In this document: piece after piece, positions 53,650 through 62,748 of the stretch
Layout of the letters: the number at the start of each line of letters is the position of its first letter
How positions within the stretch are numbered: position 1 is the first letter of the stretch
DNA from: IGN2 sp964639955
GTDB lineage: Bacteria; Bacteroidota; Ignavibacteria; Ignavibacteriales; Ignavibacteriaceae
Assembly: GCA_964639955.1 (NCBI GenBank)
Contig: CAZXGJ010000006.1
Span: 1-64,000, forward strand
DNA: 64,000 nucleotides
Reading direction: 5' to 3'
Made by a program: the position numbers and the translations under genes
Notes under the pieces: generated by a model
Databases searched by the model: none
What the model saw: only the letters and a program-made list of their open reading frames with translations
Told to the model about the DNA's origin: nothing

Positions 53650-53719
53650 TATCTCTCAGACCAGTTAAGCTTCTTTTTATCTTTTTAATAAGTTTATTCA
53701 GTTCTAAGAGGAAATTATA

Positions 53720-55117
53720 TTGGAAATTCAATTCATTGGCGCTGCACGATCAGTTACCGGCTCACAACATCAGCTTTCAATTAACGGGAAAAAAATCCTT
53801 CTCGAATGCGGGCTCTTCCAGGGAAGAAGAAAAGATACTTATGAGAAGAATAAGCATTTCAAATTCAATCCAACTGAAATTGATGCAATGATTTTATCTC
53901 ACGCTCATATTGATCATAGCGGGAATATTCCGAATCTTGTTAAGAATGGTTTTGATGGTCCGATCTATGCAACTTCCGCTACAGTTGATCTTTGCCAGAT
54001 AATGCTTCGGGACTCTGCACATCTGCAGGAAAGAGATATTGAATGGCTGAATAAAAAAAGTAATAATAAAAATCAGGAACACGCAGAAGCTCTTTACACG
54101 TTTGAAGATGTTGAATCGGCAATGAAGCAGTTTATTGGAATTCAGTATAACAATCCTGTGGAAATTTATCCCGGCATTACACTTATGTTTCAGGATGCCG
54201 GGCATATTCTTGGCTCTGCAAGCATTCTTCTGGAAATTGATGCGGGAGATAAAAAGTTAAGATTTGGATTTACAGGCGACATCGGAAGACCGGTTATGCC
54301 TGTAGTACGGACTCCCGACTTGCTTCGTGATCTGGGTATTTTAATAATGGAAAGCACATATGGAAACCGGCTTCATACTCATGTTGAAGAAGTTGAAGAA
54401 GAGCTGGCAATCGTAGTTAGGAAATGCTGCGAGGATTCGGGTAAAATTATCATACCGGCATTTGCTGTTGGAAGAACTCAACTGCTTGTTTACATGCTTC
54501 ATAAATTGTTCGACCAGAACAGAATTCCTGAAATACCGATTTTTATTGACAGCCCCCTTGCCGTTAACGCAACGAAAGTTTTCAGAACACACCCGGAATG
54601 TTTCGACAGGGAAACTTACAGGATATTCCTTCGCAATAATGAGGACCCATTCGGCTTTGGAAGACTCACTTACATTTCCTCAGTTGAACAATCTAAAGAA
54701 CTTAACGAAAAAACCGGACCTTTGATTATCATATCCGCTTCCGGGATGGCTGAAGGTGGAAGAATACTTCATCATCTTGCAAATAATATCGGTAATCCAA
54801 AAAACTTAGTTCTTTTCGTCGGCTATGCTGCTGAAAATACACTGGCAAGAAAGATTATGGAGGGAATGAAGAAGGTTAATATCTTTGGAGAAGAGTATTC
54901 GGTAAATTGTCAAATAAGGACTATGGACTATTTCAGTGGTCATGCAGATCAGAAGGAATTGATCGATTACCTGAGATTGAATGATACAAAACGGTTAAAA
55001 AATATATTTTTAGTTCATGGTGAGGATAATCAGGCGCTTCCGTTGAAAGAAAAAATCCTTCAAAAAGGATTCAAAAAAGTGGATTTCCCTGCTCCAGGAG
55101 AAAAATTTAGTATTTAG
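53720..55117 (+). CDS. metallo-beta-lactamase/beta-CASP ribonuclease
   Basis: 465 residues of the CPSF73/RNase J-related MBL beta-CASP family. The zinc motif is HAHIDHSG near residue 60. Others are TGDIGRPVMP, the beta-CASP markers ESTYGNR and IDSPLAV, ISASGMAEGGRILHHL and the terminal FSGHADQKEL. The Zn-dependent nuclease acts on RNA, and the C-terminal RMMBL-like motif supports this. The start is TTG, with AGAGGA about eight bases upstream; no ATG is in a suitable place. Likely RNA processing or decay. Confidence 0.9.
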   Translation: MEIQFIGAARSVTGSQHQLSINGKKILLECGLFQGRRKDTYEKNKHFKFNPTEIDAMILSHAHIDHSGNIPNLVKNGFDGPIYATSATVDLCQIMLRDSAHLQERDIEWLNKKSNNKNQEHAEALYTFEDVESAMKQFIGIQYNNPVEIYPGITLMFQDAGHILGSASILLEIDAGDKKLRFGFTGDIGRPVMPVVRTPDLLRDLGILIMESTYGNRLHTHVEEVEEELAIVVRKCCEDSGKIIIPAFAVGRTQLLVYMLHKLFDQNRIPEIPIFIDSPLAVNATKVFRTHPECFDRETYRIFLRNNEDPFGFGRLTYISSVEQSKELNEKTGPLIIISASGMAEGGRILHHLANNIGNPKNLVLFVGYAAENTLARKIMEGMKKVNIFGEEYSVNCQIRTMDYFSGHADQKELIDYLRLNDTKRLKNIFLVHGEDNQALPLKEKILQKGFKKVDFPAPGEKFSI

Positions 55118-55154
55118 GGAACTTTTTACTCTTCCTTTCATCTTATAATAGTGT

Positions 55155-55162
55155 TATCTTTG
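55155..55162 (+). promoter_or_regulatory. possible rpoD promoter -7 element
   Basis: TATCTTTG, a TAnnTTTG match, about 90 bases upstream of rpoD and after the beta-CASP gene. No convincing -33 TTTG is visible at the usual spacing. Confidence 0.4.
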
Positions 55163-55253
55163 AACCTTTGAATTTTAACAAAGTACAAACTCTTCAAGCT
55201 AAATACCGCAGAACAGATTTTTATAATATTTCTAACGAAGGAGTAATAAAAGT

Positions 55254-56114
55254 TTGAAAATAACCAAGCAATTTACAAACCGGGAAAGCAAATCTCTTGA
55301 TCAGTACTTGCAGGAAATTGGCAAGGTTGATCTTCTAACACCAAACGAGGAGATCGAATTAGCCATTCAGATAAAAAAGGGCAATATGTTAGCCCAGGAA
55401 AAACTGATTAAGGCAAATCTGAGATTCGTTGTTTCGGTAGCAAAACAGTTTCAGAACCAGGGTCTTTCACTCGGCGATCTGATTAACGAAGGCAATATCG
55501 GATTGATTAAAGCTGCACAGCGTTTCGATGAAACACGCGGATTCAAATTTATTTCTTATGCTGTGTGGTGGGTAAGACAATCAATTATGCAGGCAATTGC
55601 AGATCAATCAAGAGTTGTTCGGCTGCCGCTGAATCGTGTTGGTAATCTTACAAAAATCAGCAAAGCATTCAGGGACCTTGAGCAGGAATACGAAAGAAAA
55701 CCAACCACAGAAGAACTTGCAAATATTCTTGAAATGACAGCCGAAGAAGTTGCTTATGCACTTCAGATTTCGGGTCGTCATGTATCAATGGATGCGCCTT
55801 TAAAAACCGGTGATGAAAACAAGAACAGTCTTATCGATGTTTTGCCAAACGACGAGCAGCCGCTGCCGGATAAAGATCTTATGAAAGAATCTCTTAAAAA
55901 AGAAGTTCAGAATGTTCTTTCAACTCTTACAGAAAGAGAAGCAGAGGTAATAAAACTCTACTTCGGAATAGAAGGAGATCATTCCGCAACTCTCGAAGAG
56001 ATTGGCGAAAGATTTAATCTAACCCGTGAAAGAGTAAGACAGATTAAAGAGAAAGCTCTGAGAAACCTAAGACACTCAAAGAGAAGCGGAAGATTAAAAT
56101 CCTACCTCGGTTAA
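55254..56114 (+). CDS. rpoD: primary sigma factor RpoD (short Bacteroidota form)
   Basis: 286 residues. It lacks region 1.1 and the long non-conserved insert of E. coli sigma-70, as is normal in Bacteroidota. Regions 1.2 (KSLDQYLQEIGKVDLLTPNEE), 2 (ANLRFVVSVAKQF, GNIGLIKAAQRFDETRGFKFISYAVWWVRQSI), 3 and 4 (ATLEEIGERFNLTRERVRQIKEKAL) are complete. The start is TTG, preceded by GAAGGAG at about 10 bases. It directs RNA polymerase to housekeeping promoters, which fits the TAnnTTTG elements found in the window. A strong terminator follows. Confidence 0.96.
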   Translation: MKITKQFTNRESKSLDQYLQEIGKVDLLTPNEEIELAIQIKKGNMLAQEKLIKANLRFVVSVAKQFQNQGLSLGDLINEGNIGLIKAAQRFDETRGFKFISYAVWWVRQSIMQAIADQSRVVRLPLNRVGNLTKISKAFRDLEQEYERKPTTEELANILEMTAEEVAYALQISGRHVSMDAPLKTGDENKNSLIDVLPNDEQPLPDKDLMKESLKKEVQNVLSTLTEREAEVIKLYFGIEGDHSATLEEIGERFNLTRERVRQIKEKALRNLRHSKRSGRLKSYLG

Positions 56115-56136
56115 AAAAATATTTGAGCTAAAATTG

Positions 56137-56162
56137 AAGTCCGGCAACTGCCGGACTTTTTT
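56137..56162. terminator. intrinsic terminator after rpoD
   Basis: AAGTCCGGCA-AC-TGCCGGACTT followed by TTTT. It also serves the convergent traB-like gene, whose stop is at 56170. Confidence 0.9.
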
Positions 56163-56169
56163 ATTCCAA

Positions 56170-57369
56170 TCAATTAAAAACATTTCTTACAATTTCAAAA
56201 AATCCAACCGAAGTCCCTATAACACCACCGATACTGGATAATACAAATACAAGAAAAACTTTGAGTAAACGATTCTTCCACCATTGGCTGACTTTTCTGA
56301 AATCTTTTGAAACTTCCTGAAATTCTTTTACAATTGGAGGTTGCATATATGCCTGAACAAAAGCAGCAACGTAACCGACTCCAATTAAAGGGGACAAACT
56401 TGTAACAGGAGCCGAAACAAATGAAGCAAGAATCGTCAGGGGATGAGCAATAGAAATCAATGCACCTATTGCACTTGGAATTCCACAAGCAAGAATCCAG
56501 AATAGTGCATTGCTCCCCGCCTCGGAAATTCCCTGGCTGAATCCGATATAGAATATTGATGCAACAATTATAATTGGTAATCCCCACCCTAGTACTTTGT
56601 TAATAAAAGATGGATCCGGGATTACTTCAATGCTCTTTAAATCTACTTTGTTATTGCTTTCTAAAAATTTAACAATGCCTTTTACATGCCCTGCACCTAC
56701 TACAGAAACAATTTTCCTTCCCGAGCAATCTTTCATTCTCTGAGCGATAAATTGATCACGTTCATCGATGATAACTCTTTTTAATATAGGCATTGCTTTG
56801 CCAATTTCATTCATCATTTCAGATAAAACATCTTTGTTCCGAAGCTCTGCAAGCTTCTCCTCGGTTAAGTTCTGCTTCTCAAAAATTCCTGCTAATCCAC
56901 CAGACAGAAACTTACTTTTCTGCCATAGGTTCATTGAGTTCCAGGCACGACGCATAGTTATCCGTACTTCTCTATCGCAGAGTTCAACGGGGATATTTTT
57001 TTCGTTTGCAGTTTGAACAGCCTCCAATAATTCTGTTCCGGGCATAACTCCAAGCTTTTCACCGAGCTTTTTCTGATATGATGAAAGAAGAAGATTAACA
57101 ATCAAAGTGCTTAGCTGTTTTTGCCTGATGATGCTTTTAAGATCAAGATTTTCCCATCGGTTCTTTTCTGAAAGTGCTTTAAATCTTTTTTCATCAAGCT
57201 CAACACAAACGACATCGGGTTTTTCTTTTTCGATTACATCTTTAACAAGATCAGCAGATTGCCGGGAGATGTGTGCTGTTCCGACAATAATGAATTCACG
57301 TCCATCTTTGTTCAACCGATGAACATCTGTTGTGTGCTTGTTTTCTTTTTGAGCTGTTTCTTCTATCAA
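56170..57369 (-). CDS. TraB-family membrane protein
   Basis: 399 residues. The N-terminal half is a TraB/GumN-like domain: FIIVGTAHISRQSADLVKDVIEKEKPDVVCVELDEKRF, with the GTAH motif and a later VVGAGHVKGI typical of the Tiki/TraB metal-dependent protease superfamily. The C-terminal half has about four membrane helices. It may be a membrane-bound peptidase or regulator. The start is TTG at 57369 with no strong ribosome-binding site, and the first conserved block begins about 25 residues later, so the exact start is uncertain. Confidence 0.88.
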   Translation of the reverse strand: MIEETAQKENKHTTDVHRLNKDGREFIIVGTAHISRQSADLVKDVIEKEKPDVVCVELDEKRFKALSEKNRWENLDLKSIIRQKQLSTLIVNLLLSSYQKKLGEKLGVMPGTELLEAVQTANEKNIPVELCDREVRITMRRAWNSMNLWQKSKFLSGGLAGIFEKQNLTEEKLAELRNKDVLSEMMNEIGKAMPILKRVIIDERDQFIAQRMKDCSGRKIVSVVGAGHVKGIVKFLESNNKVDLKSIEVIPDPSFINKVLGWGLPIIIVASIFYIGFSQGISEAGSNALFWILACGIPSAIGALISIAHPLTILASFVSAPVTSLSPLIGVGYVAAFVQAYMQPPIVKEFQEVSKDFRKVSQWWKNRLLKVFLVFVLSSIGGVIGTSVGFFEIVRNVFN

Positions 57370-57394
57370 GGTTTTTCTGCTTAATTAATGAAAG

Positions 57395-57415
57395 CCTCTC
57401 CCCTTGGGGGAGAGG
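57395..57415. repeat. GC-rich palindrome CCTCTCCCC-TTG-GGGGAGAGG
   Basis: A 9-bp perfect stem in the 68-base gap between the DPP III-like and TraB-like genes, followed by TTGGAGAGGGG. It belongs to the short dispersed palindrome class of the window. Confidence 0.6.
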
Positions 57416-57437
57416 TTGGAGAGGGGCCGTTTTTTCT

Positions 57438-59111
57438 TTATTTCTCTATTTCATAAACCGGCTTAATATCAACCGGAAGATGCTCAAGCTTCTTTCTCAA
57501 AGTTTCCATTGATGGAGAATTTACAACATACTTTGCTATCAAATCTTTTGCACCCTGATAATCTCCTTTTGCCTGTATCATCAAAACAATATTCGCAAGT
57601 TCTTCCAGTGCAGGACCAATCTTTTCAAAATTAACTTTTACCTTCTGCGTTGTTTCGTTGTACTCGTAAGCACCTTTTTCAAGCAGGTAGTTGTAAATGA
57701 TTGCATTACCGCCGCCGTGAGCTTCGTTAATTCCAAATCTCACAGAACGAAAAGTCCCGGCAAGGAATGTAACCCAGGTTTCATTCTCAAATGTTTTTGG
57801 GAAGACACCTTTCTCGATCATAAAAATGTTGTTATACATTCCGAGTATATCTGCCTTACATTCTTCAAGAGTTGAATAAGTTTCTTTGAGTTCTTTTTTT
57901 ACTTCTGTATCGCGTCCGTCAACTTTTATGAAGCCAGGACCGATACCGTGTGACATTTCGTGCATTAGTGTATGAGTGAAGAATGACTCAAATGTAACAT
58001 ATTTCATCTGTTCTGCATCGAGCACAAGTTCAGCAATAGGTATGAGTATTTGTTTATACTTCGCTTCCTGAACATTTTTTAACAATACTTTCTTTGAGCC
58101 TTTTGCCTGACGCACTCTTTCATCATTTGGAAGATTGAATGCTAACGTCTGCACTCCGGATTTTGTATCCCCGCCTGTGAATACTTCATTAACAACAGCA
58201 AGGGGAGATTCAGATCCACGGTTAAAGTTTTTATGCTGATCAGGGATTGGAAGATGAATTTCCATATCGCGCAGATATTTCTTGAACACTTCAAGCTTAG
58301 CACTTTCTACTGGATCTTCTATTGTTAGAAAGCTTTCAAACGCAGCTTTAAAGTTGAACATACCATCCTCATAAACTTCATAAGGACCAATTACAATTTC
58401 AATCTTGTGATCTTTCAAATCCATCCAGTCCATATCGCTTTGATAATAATCATTGCTTAAGAATGCATCAGCTCTTGAGTTAAGATACTTTTTTAGAGTC
58501 GGATTGTCTGCGTACCCAGCAGCTTCTTTTAATAATTTTGATGCTTCAGTTAATTTGTCTTTCCAGTACTCGCTGTAAGGAATTGCAATAAGTCCACCAT
58601 CTTTTCTTCTGATAACTGTAAACTCAGAAGTGAATGCCTTTTCGTCAGCAGGATTATTTTTTATCCAGGTTTCAAATTCCTCTTTAGTCATATCTTCAGG
58701 ATAGAAATTTGCGCCGAGTGGTTTCTTCAAAGTATCAATGAAAGGCGCATCGTGATCAAGCCGGTCAAAAGGACCGAACATAATTGTAAATAATTCAAGC
58801 TGAAGCTTTGCTTTTTCTGAACCGGCAGCGGCCTGTTCCATCAGGTTTTTTCTGATTTCATAATTCTTCGAATACACCTGATCAAGAAAAATTTCATCCA
58901 TTATTTTAGATGCAAGGTAAAGCTTCTCTACTACAATTTTTTCTCTTTCATCAAGAGTGCTTGAATCATATTTAAGTTCTGTGGGAACAAACTTCGCAAT
59001 TTTTTCTTTGAGCATTGCTATTTCCTCTGTGTCTGTGTTTTGCTCTGTTTTCTTTTCACATCCTGAAAGAAATAAAGAAACGAGCAGAATGGTTATTGAT
59101 AAATATTTCAT
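57438..59111 (-). CDS. DPP III-like (M49-related) zinc peptidase lipoprotein
   Basis: 557 residues with a lipoprotein signal (LVSLFLSGCEKK). The catalytic segment has TLMHEMSHGIGPG near residue 385, a HExxH zinc site. About 30 residues later comes TLEECKADILG, the second motif of M49 dipeptidyl peptidase III (EECxAD). Classical DPP III has the longer HExxxH motif, so this belongs to the short-motif bacterial branch. It probably acts on small peptides in the periplasm. Confidence 0.8.
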   Translation of the reverse strand: MKYLSITILLVSLFLSGCEKKTEQNTDTEEIAMLKEKIAKFVPTELKYDSSTLDEREKIVVEKLYLASKIMDEIFLDQVYSKNYEIRKNLMEQAAAGSEKAKLQLELFTIMFGPFDRLDHDAPFIDTLKKPLGANFYPEDMTKEEFETWIKNNPADEKAFTSEFTVIRRKDGGLIAIPYSEYWKDKLTEASKLLKEAAGYADNPTLKKYLNSRADAFLSNDYYQSDMDWMDLKDHKIEIVIGPYEVYEDGMFNFKAAFESFLTIEDPVESAKLEVFKKYLRDMEIHLPIPDQHKNFNRGSESPLAVVNEVFTGGDTKSGVQTLAFNLPNDERVRQAKGSKKVLLKNVQEAKYKQILIPIAELVLDAEQMKYVTFESFFTHTLMHEMSHGIGPGFIKVDGRDTEVKKELKETYSTLEECKADILGMYNNIFMIEKGVFPKTFENETWVTFLAGTFRSVRFGINEAHGGGNAIIYNYLLEKGAYEYNETTQKVKVNFEKIGPALEELANIVLMIQAKGDYQGAKDLIAKYVVNSPSMETLRKKLEHLPVDIKPVYEIEK

Positions 59112-59326
59112 CTGAGATACCTACTAATTTTAATAAACGGAATGATAAATAAGATTTATTATGGTACGAAATATAAGAAATTAACCCCACCTAATCCGCC
59201 CATTAGTGAACTCTCCAATGGAAAGAACTCAATCCCCCGCTCATCAAATAACTAAAGTAATTCAATCTTATTCTGCTTAAATTTGTTCGTTAAATTCAAA
59301 CTTATCAAACAACGAAAGGTGTGGTA

Positions 59327-61213
59327 ATGAATAAAATTTATAAATCCATTTCAATTATTCTCTTTTCAATTATAATAATCGGCTCGGCGTTCGCTCAATC
59401 TCCCGAACGCAACGAAGTTCCTGAGAATTACAAATGGAATCTTACAGATATCTATCCTTCGGTAGATGCCTGGCGGGCAGATGTTAATATGCTGAATAAT
59501 GAAGTTGAAAAGCTCGCTGACTTTAAAGGCAGACTCGGCGAAAGTTCCGAAACACTTTACAGCGCATTAAAAACAGGTAGCAATCTTACCAAAACACTAT
59601 GGAGTTGCTGGACGTATGCAAGTAACCTGAGCAATGAAAACCTGAACATCTCCGAAAACCAGTCGTTGATGCAACAGATGCAGGCACTCGGCACTAAGTT
59701 TGGTGAAGTTACAGCTTTTTTTGAACCGGAAGTGCTTCAAATTCCAAAAGAAAAAATAGAACAGTTCTTTAAAGAAAAGACGGAACTTTCCGAGTTCGAT
59801 ATGTATATTGACAATATCCAGCGATTACGTGCTCATACTTTAACTGAACCCGAAGAAAAAATTCTCGCCAGCTTTAATCTTATTGCCGGAAACCAAGGGG
59901 ATGTTTACGATATATTCAACAATGCCGAAATGCCGTTCAGTAAAGTAACCCTTTCAACCGGTGAAGAAGTTGAACTAACTTCATCATCTTACACAAAGTA
60001 CCGCTCAGAGAATAACCGTAATGACAGAGAAAAAGTTATGCGGGCTTTTTTTGAAAATTACGGAAAATTCAAAAACACTCTCGGAGCTAATCTTGGCGGC
60101 AAAGTAAAAAAGGATTGGGTTTATGCAAAGAACCGGAAATATGAATCATCTCTCGAAGCTGCTTTAACACGGGATAATCTCCCCGTTTCTGTTTATACAA
60201 CATTGATCGAACAGGTGAATAACAATCTGCCGACACTACACCGCTTCCTCGATTTAAAGAAAAGGATGCTCGGTGTTGATGAGCTTCATTACTACGACCT
60301 TTATGTTCCGTTGGTTGAAAAAGTAGAAATGAGCTTTACCGTTGAGGAAGGACAAAATGTAATTTCCAATTCATTGAAACTTCTGGGAGATGAATACGCT
60401 TCTACCCTTCAGAAAGCATATAATGAAAGATGGATTGATTATATGCCGACGGTTGGAAAGAGAAGCGGTGCTTATTCAACAGGCGGAGCTTACGATGTAC
60501 ACCCGTACATTCTTATGAACTGGAATAACGATTACGAGTCGGTTTCAACGCTCGCACACGAGCTTGGTCACACAATGCACAGTTATTTTTCAAATAAAAC
60601 CCAGCCTTTTGCAAAATCCGATTACGCAACTTTTGTAGCTGAAATTGCATCAACAGTAAATGAAAACCTTCTGAATGATTATATGGTGGCGAATGTTAAG
60701 AGCGATGAAGAAAAGCTCTACCTTCTCGGCAGCTATCTTGATCTTTTAAGAACAACAATCTTCCGCCAGACCTCATTTGCGGAGTTTGAATGGGAGATCC
60801 ATAAAAAAGTTGAAGCCGGGGAACCGATAACCGGCGAGGATATGTGTTCAATTTACGACAACATAGTTAAGAATTATTACGGTCACGATGACGGGCATTG
60901 TGTTGTTGATGATTACATTCAGTATGAGTGGTCTTATATTCCTCATTTTCTGGGTTATAACTATTACGTTTTTCAGTATGCGACCTCTTTAATTTACGGA
61001 ACTGCGCTTGTTGAGAAAATGATACAGAGCGGTCAGCCGGCAGTTGATGCCTACTATAATATTTTGAAAGGCGGCGGATCTAAGTACGCACCCGAATTGA
61101 TTATGGATGCCGGAATCGATCCGATGTCGCCCGAGCCAGTTGCACTCACAATGCAAAAGATGAACCGGGTAATGGATCAGATGGAAGAGATACTTTTCAG
61201 GATGGGAAAGTGA
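59327..61213 (+). CDS. pepF: secreted oligoendopeptidase F (M3 family)
   Basis: 628 residues from the ATG at 59327, which has GAAAGG seven bases upstream and is preferred to the GTG six bases earlier. A signal peptide (SIILFSIIIIGSAFAQ) precedes the M3B domain. The zinc motif is LAHELGHTMHSYFS near residue 411, followed by the glutamate region FVAEIASTVNENLL. PepF cleaves oligopeptides of roughly 7-17 residues. Most PepF enzymes are cytosolic, so export is notable and fits the many other secreted peptidases here. Confidence 0.93.
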   Translation: MNKIYKSISIILFSIIIIGSAFAQSPERNEVPENYKWNLTDIYPSVDAWRADVNMLNNEVEKLADFKGRLGESSETLYSALKTGSNLTKTLWSCWTYASNLSNENLNISENQSLMQQMQALGTKFGEVTAFFEPEVLQIPKEKIEQFFKEKTELSEFDMYIDNIQRLRAHTLTEPEEKILASFNLIAGNQGDVYDIFNNAEMPFSKVTLSTGEEVELTSSSYTKYRSENNRNDREKVMRAFFENYGKFKNTLGANLGGKVKKDWVYAKNRKYESSLEAALTRDNLPVSVYTTLIEQVNNNLPTLHRFLDLKKRMLGVDELHYYDLYVPLVEKVEMSFTVEEGQNVISNSLKLLGDEYASTLQKAYNERWIDYMPTVGKRSGAYSTGGAYDVHPYILMNWNNDYESVSTLAHELGHTMHSYFSNKTQPFAKSDYATFVAEIASTVNENLLNDYMVANVKSDEEKLYLLGSYLDLLRTTIFRQTSFAEFEWEIHKKVEAGEPITGEDMCSIYDNIVKNYYGHDDGHCVVDDYIQYEWSYIPHFLGYNYYVFQYATSLIYGTALVEKMIQSGQPAVDAYYNILKGGGSKYAPELIMDAGIDPMSPEPVALTMQKMNRVMDQMEEILFRMGK

Positions 61214-61223
61214 GAAAAAAATT

Positions 61224-61798
61224 GAATTAAGAATGCAGAGCATTTGAATACTCGAATGAAGAAGGCATTTCTTCTGCTGTTCTGAATTCTATTGTTCTAT
61301 TATTCTGAGTTCAATTATTAAGCTATGAATTAAGAATGCAGAGCATTTGAATACTTGAATGAAGAAGGCATTTCTTCTGCTGTTCTGAATTCTATTGTTC
61401 TATTATTCTGAGTTCAATTATTAAGCTATGAATTAAGAATGCAGAGCATTTGAATACTTGAATGAAGAAGGCATTTCTTCTGCTGTTCTGAATTCTATTG
61501 TTCTATTATTCTNNNNNNNNNNNNNNNNNNNNNNNNNNNNNNNNNNNNNNNNNNNNNNNNNNNNNNNNNNNNNNNNNNNNNNNNNNNNNNNNNNNNNNNN
61601 NNNNNNNNNNNNTATTAAGCTATGAATTAAGAATGCAGAGCATTTGAATACTTGAATGAAGAAGGCAATTCTTCTGCTATTCTGAATTCTATTGTTCTAT
61701 TATTCTGAGTTCACCTATTAAGCTTTGAATTAAGAATAAAGAACATTTGAATATTTGAATTAAGAACCAATATTATTCATTGATCAAAGGAGGCGATA
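61224..61798. repeat. 103-bp tandem repeat array, left arm
   Basis: Near-identical units start at 61224, 61327, 61430, (gap), 61624 and 61727; the last is cut short by the ribosome-binding site of the next gene. Each begins GAATTAAGAATGCAGAGC. Inside a unit, bases 1-10 pair with 57-66 (one mismatch), 10-13 with 17-20, and 35-40 with 46-51, so each can form a branched hairpin structure. The array holds no gene. Confidence 0.93.
61513..61612. other. assembly gap of 100 N in the repeat array
   Basis: A run of exactly 100 N. Repeat phase across it is off by 12 bases (194 instead of 206), so its length is nominal and the number of missing units is unknown. Confidence 0.98.
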
Positions 61799-62167
61799 AT
61801 GAAGGAAAGGAAAGGTGCTAATCTTGAGGACAGGTTAGTTAAGTTTTCTTTACAGATCATTGATATCGTTGAGCTACTGCCAAAAACGAGAGTTGGAAAT
61901 CACATATCGGGACAACTTATACGCTGCGGTACTGCTCCGGCTTTTAATTATGGCGAAGCTCAGAGTGCGGAATCAAAAAATGATTTTGTTCATAAAATGA
62001 AAATATGCTTAAAGGAGTTACGTGAAACTTTGGTCTGTCTGAAAATTATTTTCAACAAACCTTTGATTAACCCCTCTGAAAAAGTAAGTCCTGTAATCCG
62101 TGAAACCAATGAATTGATTTCAATATTTGTAACGAGCATAAGCACAGCAAATCAAAAGTATAAGTGA
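61799..62167 (+). CDS. four-helix-bundle protein, 23S rRNA IVS (S23) type
   Basis: 122 residues of the S23/TIGR02436 four-helix bundle family. The start is EDRLVKFSLQIIDIVELLPKT. The signatures GNHISGQLIRCGTAPAFNYGEAQSAESKNDFVHKMKICLKELRET and a terminal helix follow. Relatives are encoded in intervening sequences of 23S rRNA genes and near group II introns, and the Avd protein of diversity-generating retroelements shares the fold. No reverse transcriptase is present. AAAGGAGGCG precedes the ATG. The gene lies inside the 103-bp repeat array, which resumes at its stop codon. Confidence 0.93.
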   Translation: MKERKGANLEDRLVKFSLQIIDIVELLPKTRVGNHISGQLIRCGTAPAFNYGEAQSAESKNDFVHKMKICLKELRETLVCLKIIFNKPLINPSEKVSPVIRETNELISIFVTSISTANQKYK

Positions 62168-62600
62168 ATAAAGAATGCAGAGCATTTGAATATTTGAATG
62201 AAGAAGGCATTTCTTCTGCTGTTCTGAATTCTATTGTTCTATTATTCTGAGTTCAATTATTAAGCTATGAATTAAGAATGCAGAGCATTTGAATACTTGA
62301 ATGAAGAAGGCAATTCTTCTGCTATTCTGAATTCTATTGTTCTATTATTCTGAGTTCACCTATTAAGCTATGAATGAAGAATAAAGAACAATTGAATACT
62401 CGAATGAAGAACGCATCTCATCTGCTGTTCTGAATTCTATTATTCTGTTATTCTGAGTTCAATTATTAAGCTATGAATTAAGAATAAAGAACAATTAAAT
62501 ACTCGAATGAAGAAGGCATTTCTTCTGCTGTTCTGAATTCTATTATTCTATTATTCTGAGTTCACCTATTAAGCTATGAATGAAGGAGGCGGTGTAATCG
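62166..62600. repeat. 103-bp tandem repeat array, right arm
   Basis: Units start at 62166, 62269, 62372 and 62475, and a partial unit at 62578; spacing is exactly 103 bp throughout. The first unit overlaps the stop codon of the four-helix-bundle gene. The last partial unit runs into GAAGGAGGCGGTGTAATCGAA, which resembles the ribosome-binding and start region of that gene (AAGGAGGCGATAATGAA). This may be the stub of a second copy. The stretch 62600-62748 holds nothing else clear except GGAG before the next gene. Confidence 0.93.
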
Positions 62601-62748
62601 AATACCTGAATCTGAAAGAAGAGAGTGCACTAACTTCCTATTAAAGGTCTTTCATCAATACTCCGTTATGATTTGGTGACACACTAAATTTTTCATTTTC
62701 TATTTTCCTTACGATCGTTATACTCTGATAACAAATTAAAGGAGAAAA

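Noticed and set aside
53592..53675. Duplication of the polB 3' end
   Set aside because: Only about 17-19 bases are shared, too short to be sure it is more than chance; noted with the hairpin.
61799..62167. Diversity-generating retroelement (Avd plus repeats)
   Set aside because: No reverse transcriptase or template/variable repeat pair is present; the repeats do not show adenine-directed changes.
61224..62600. CRISPR array
   Set aside because: Units are contiguous 103-bp repeats with no unique spacers and no cas genes nearby.
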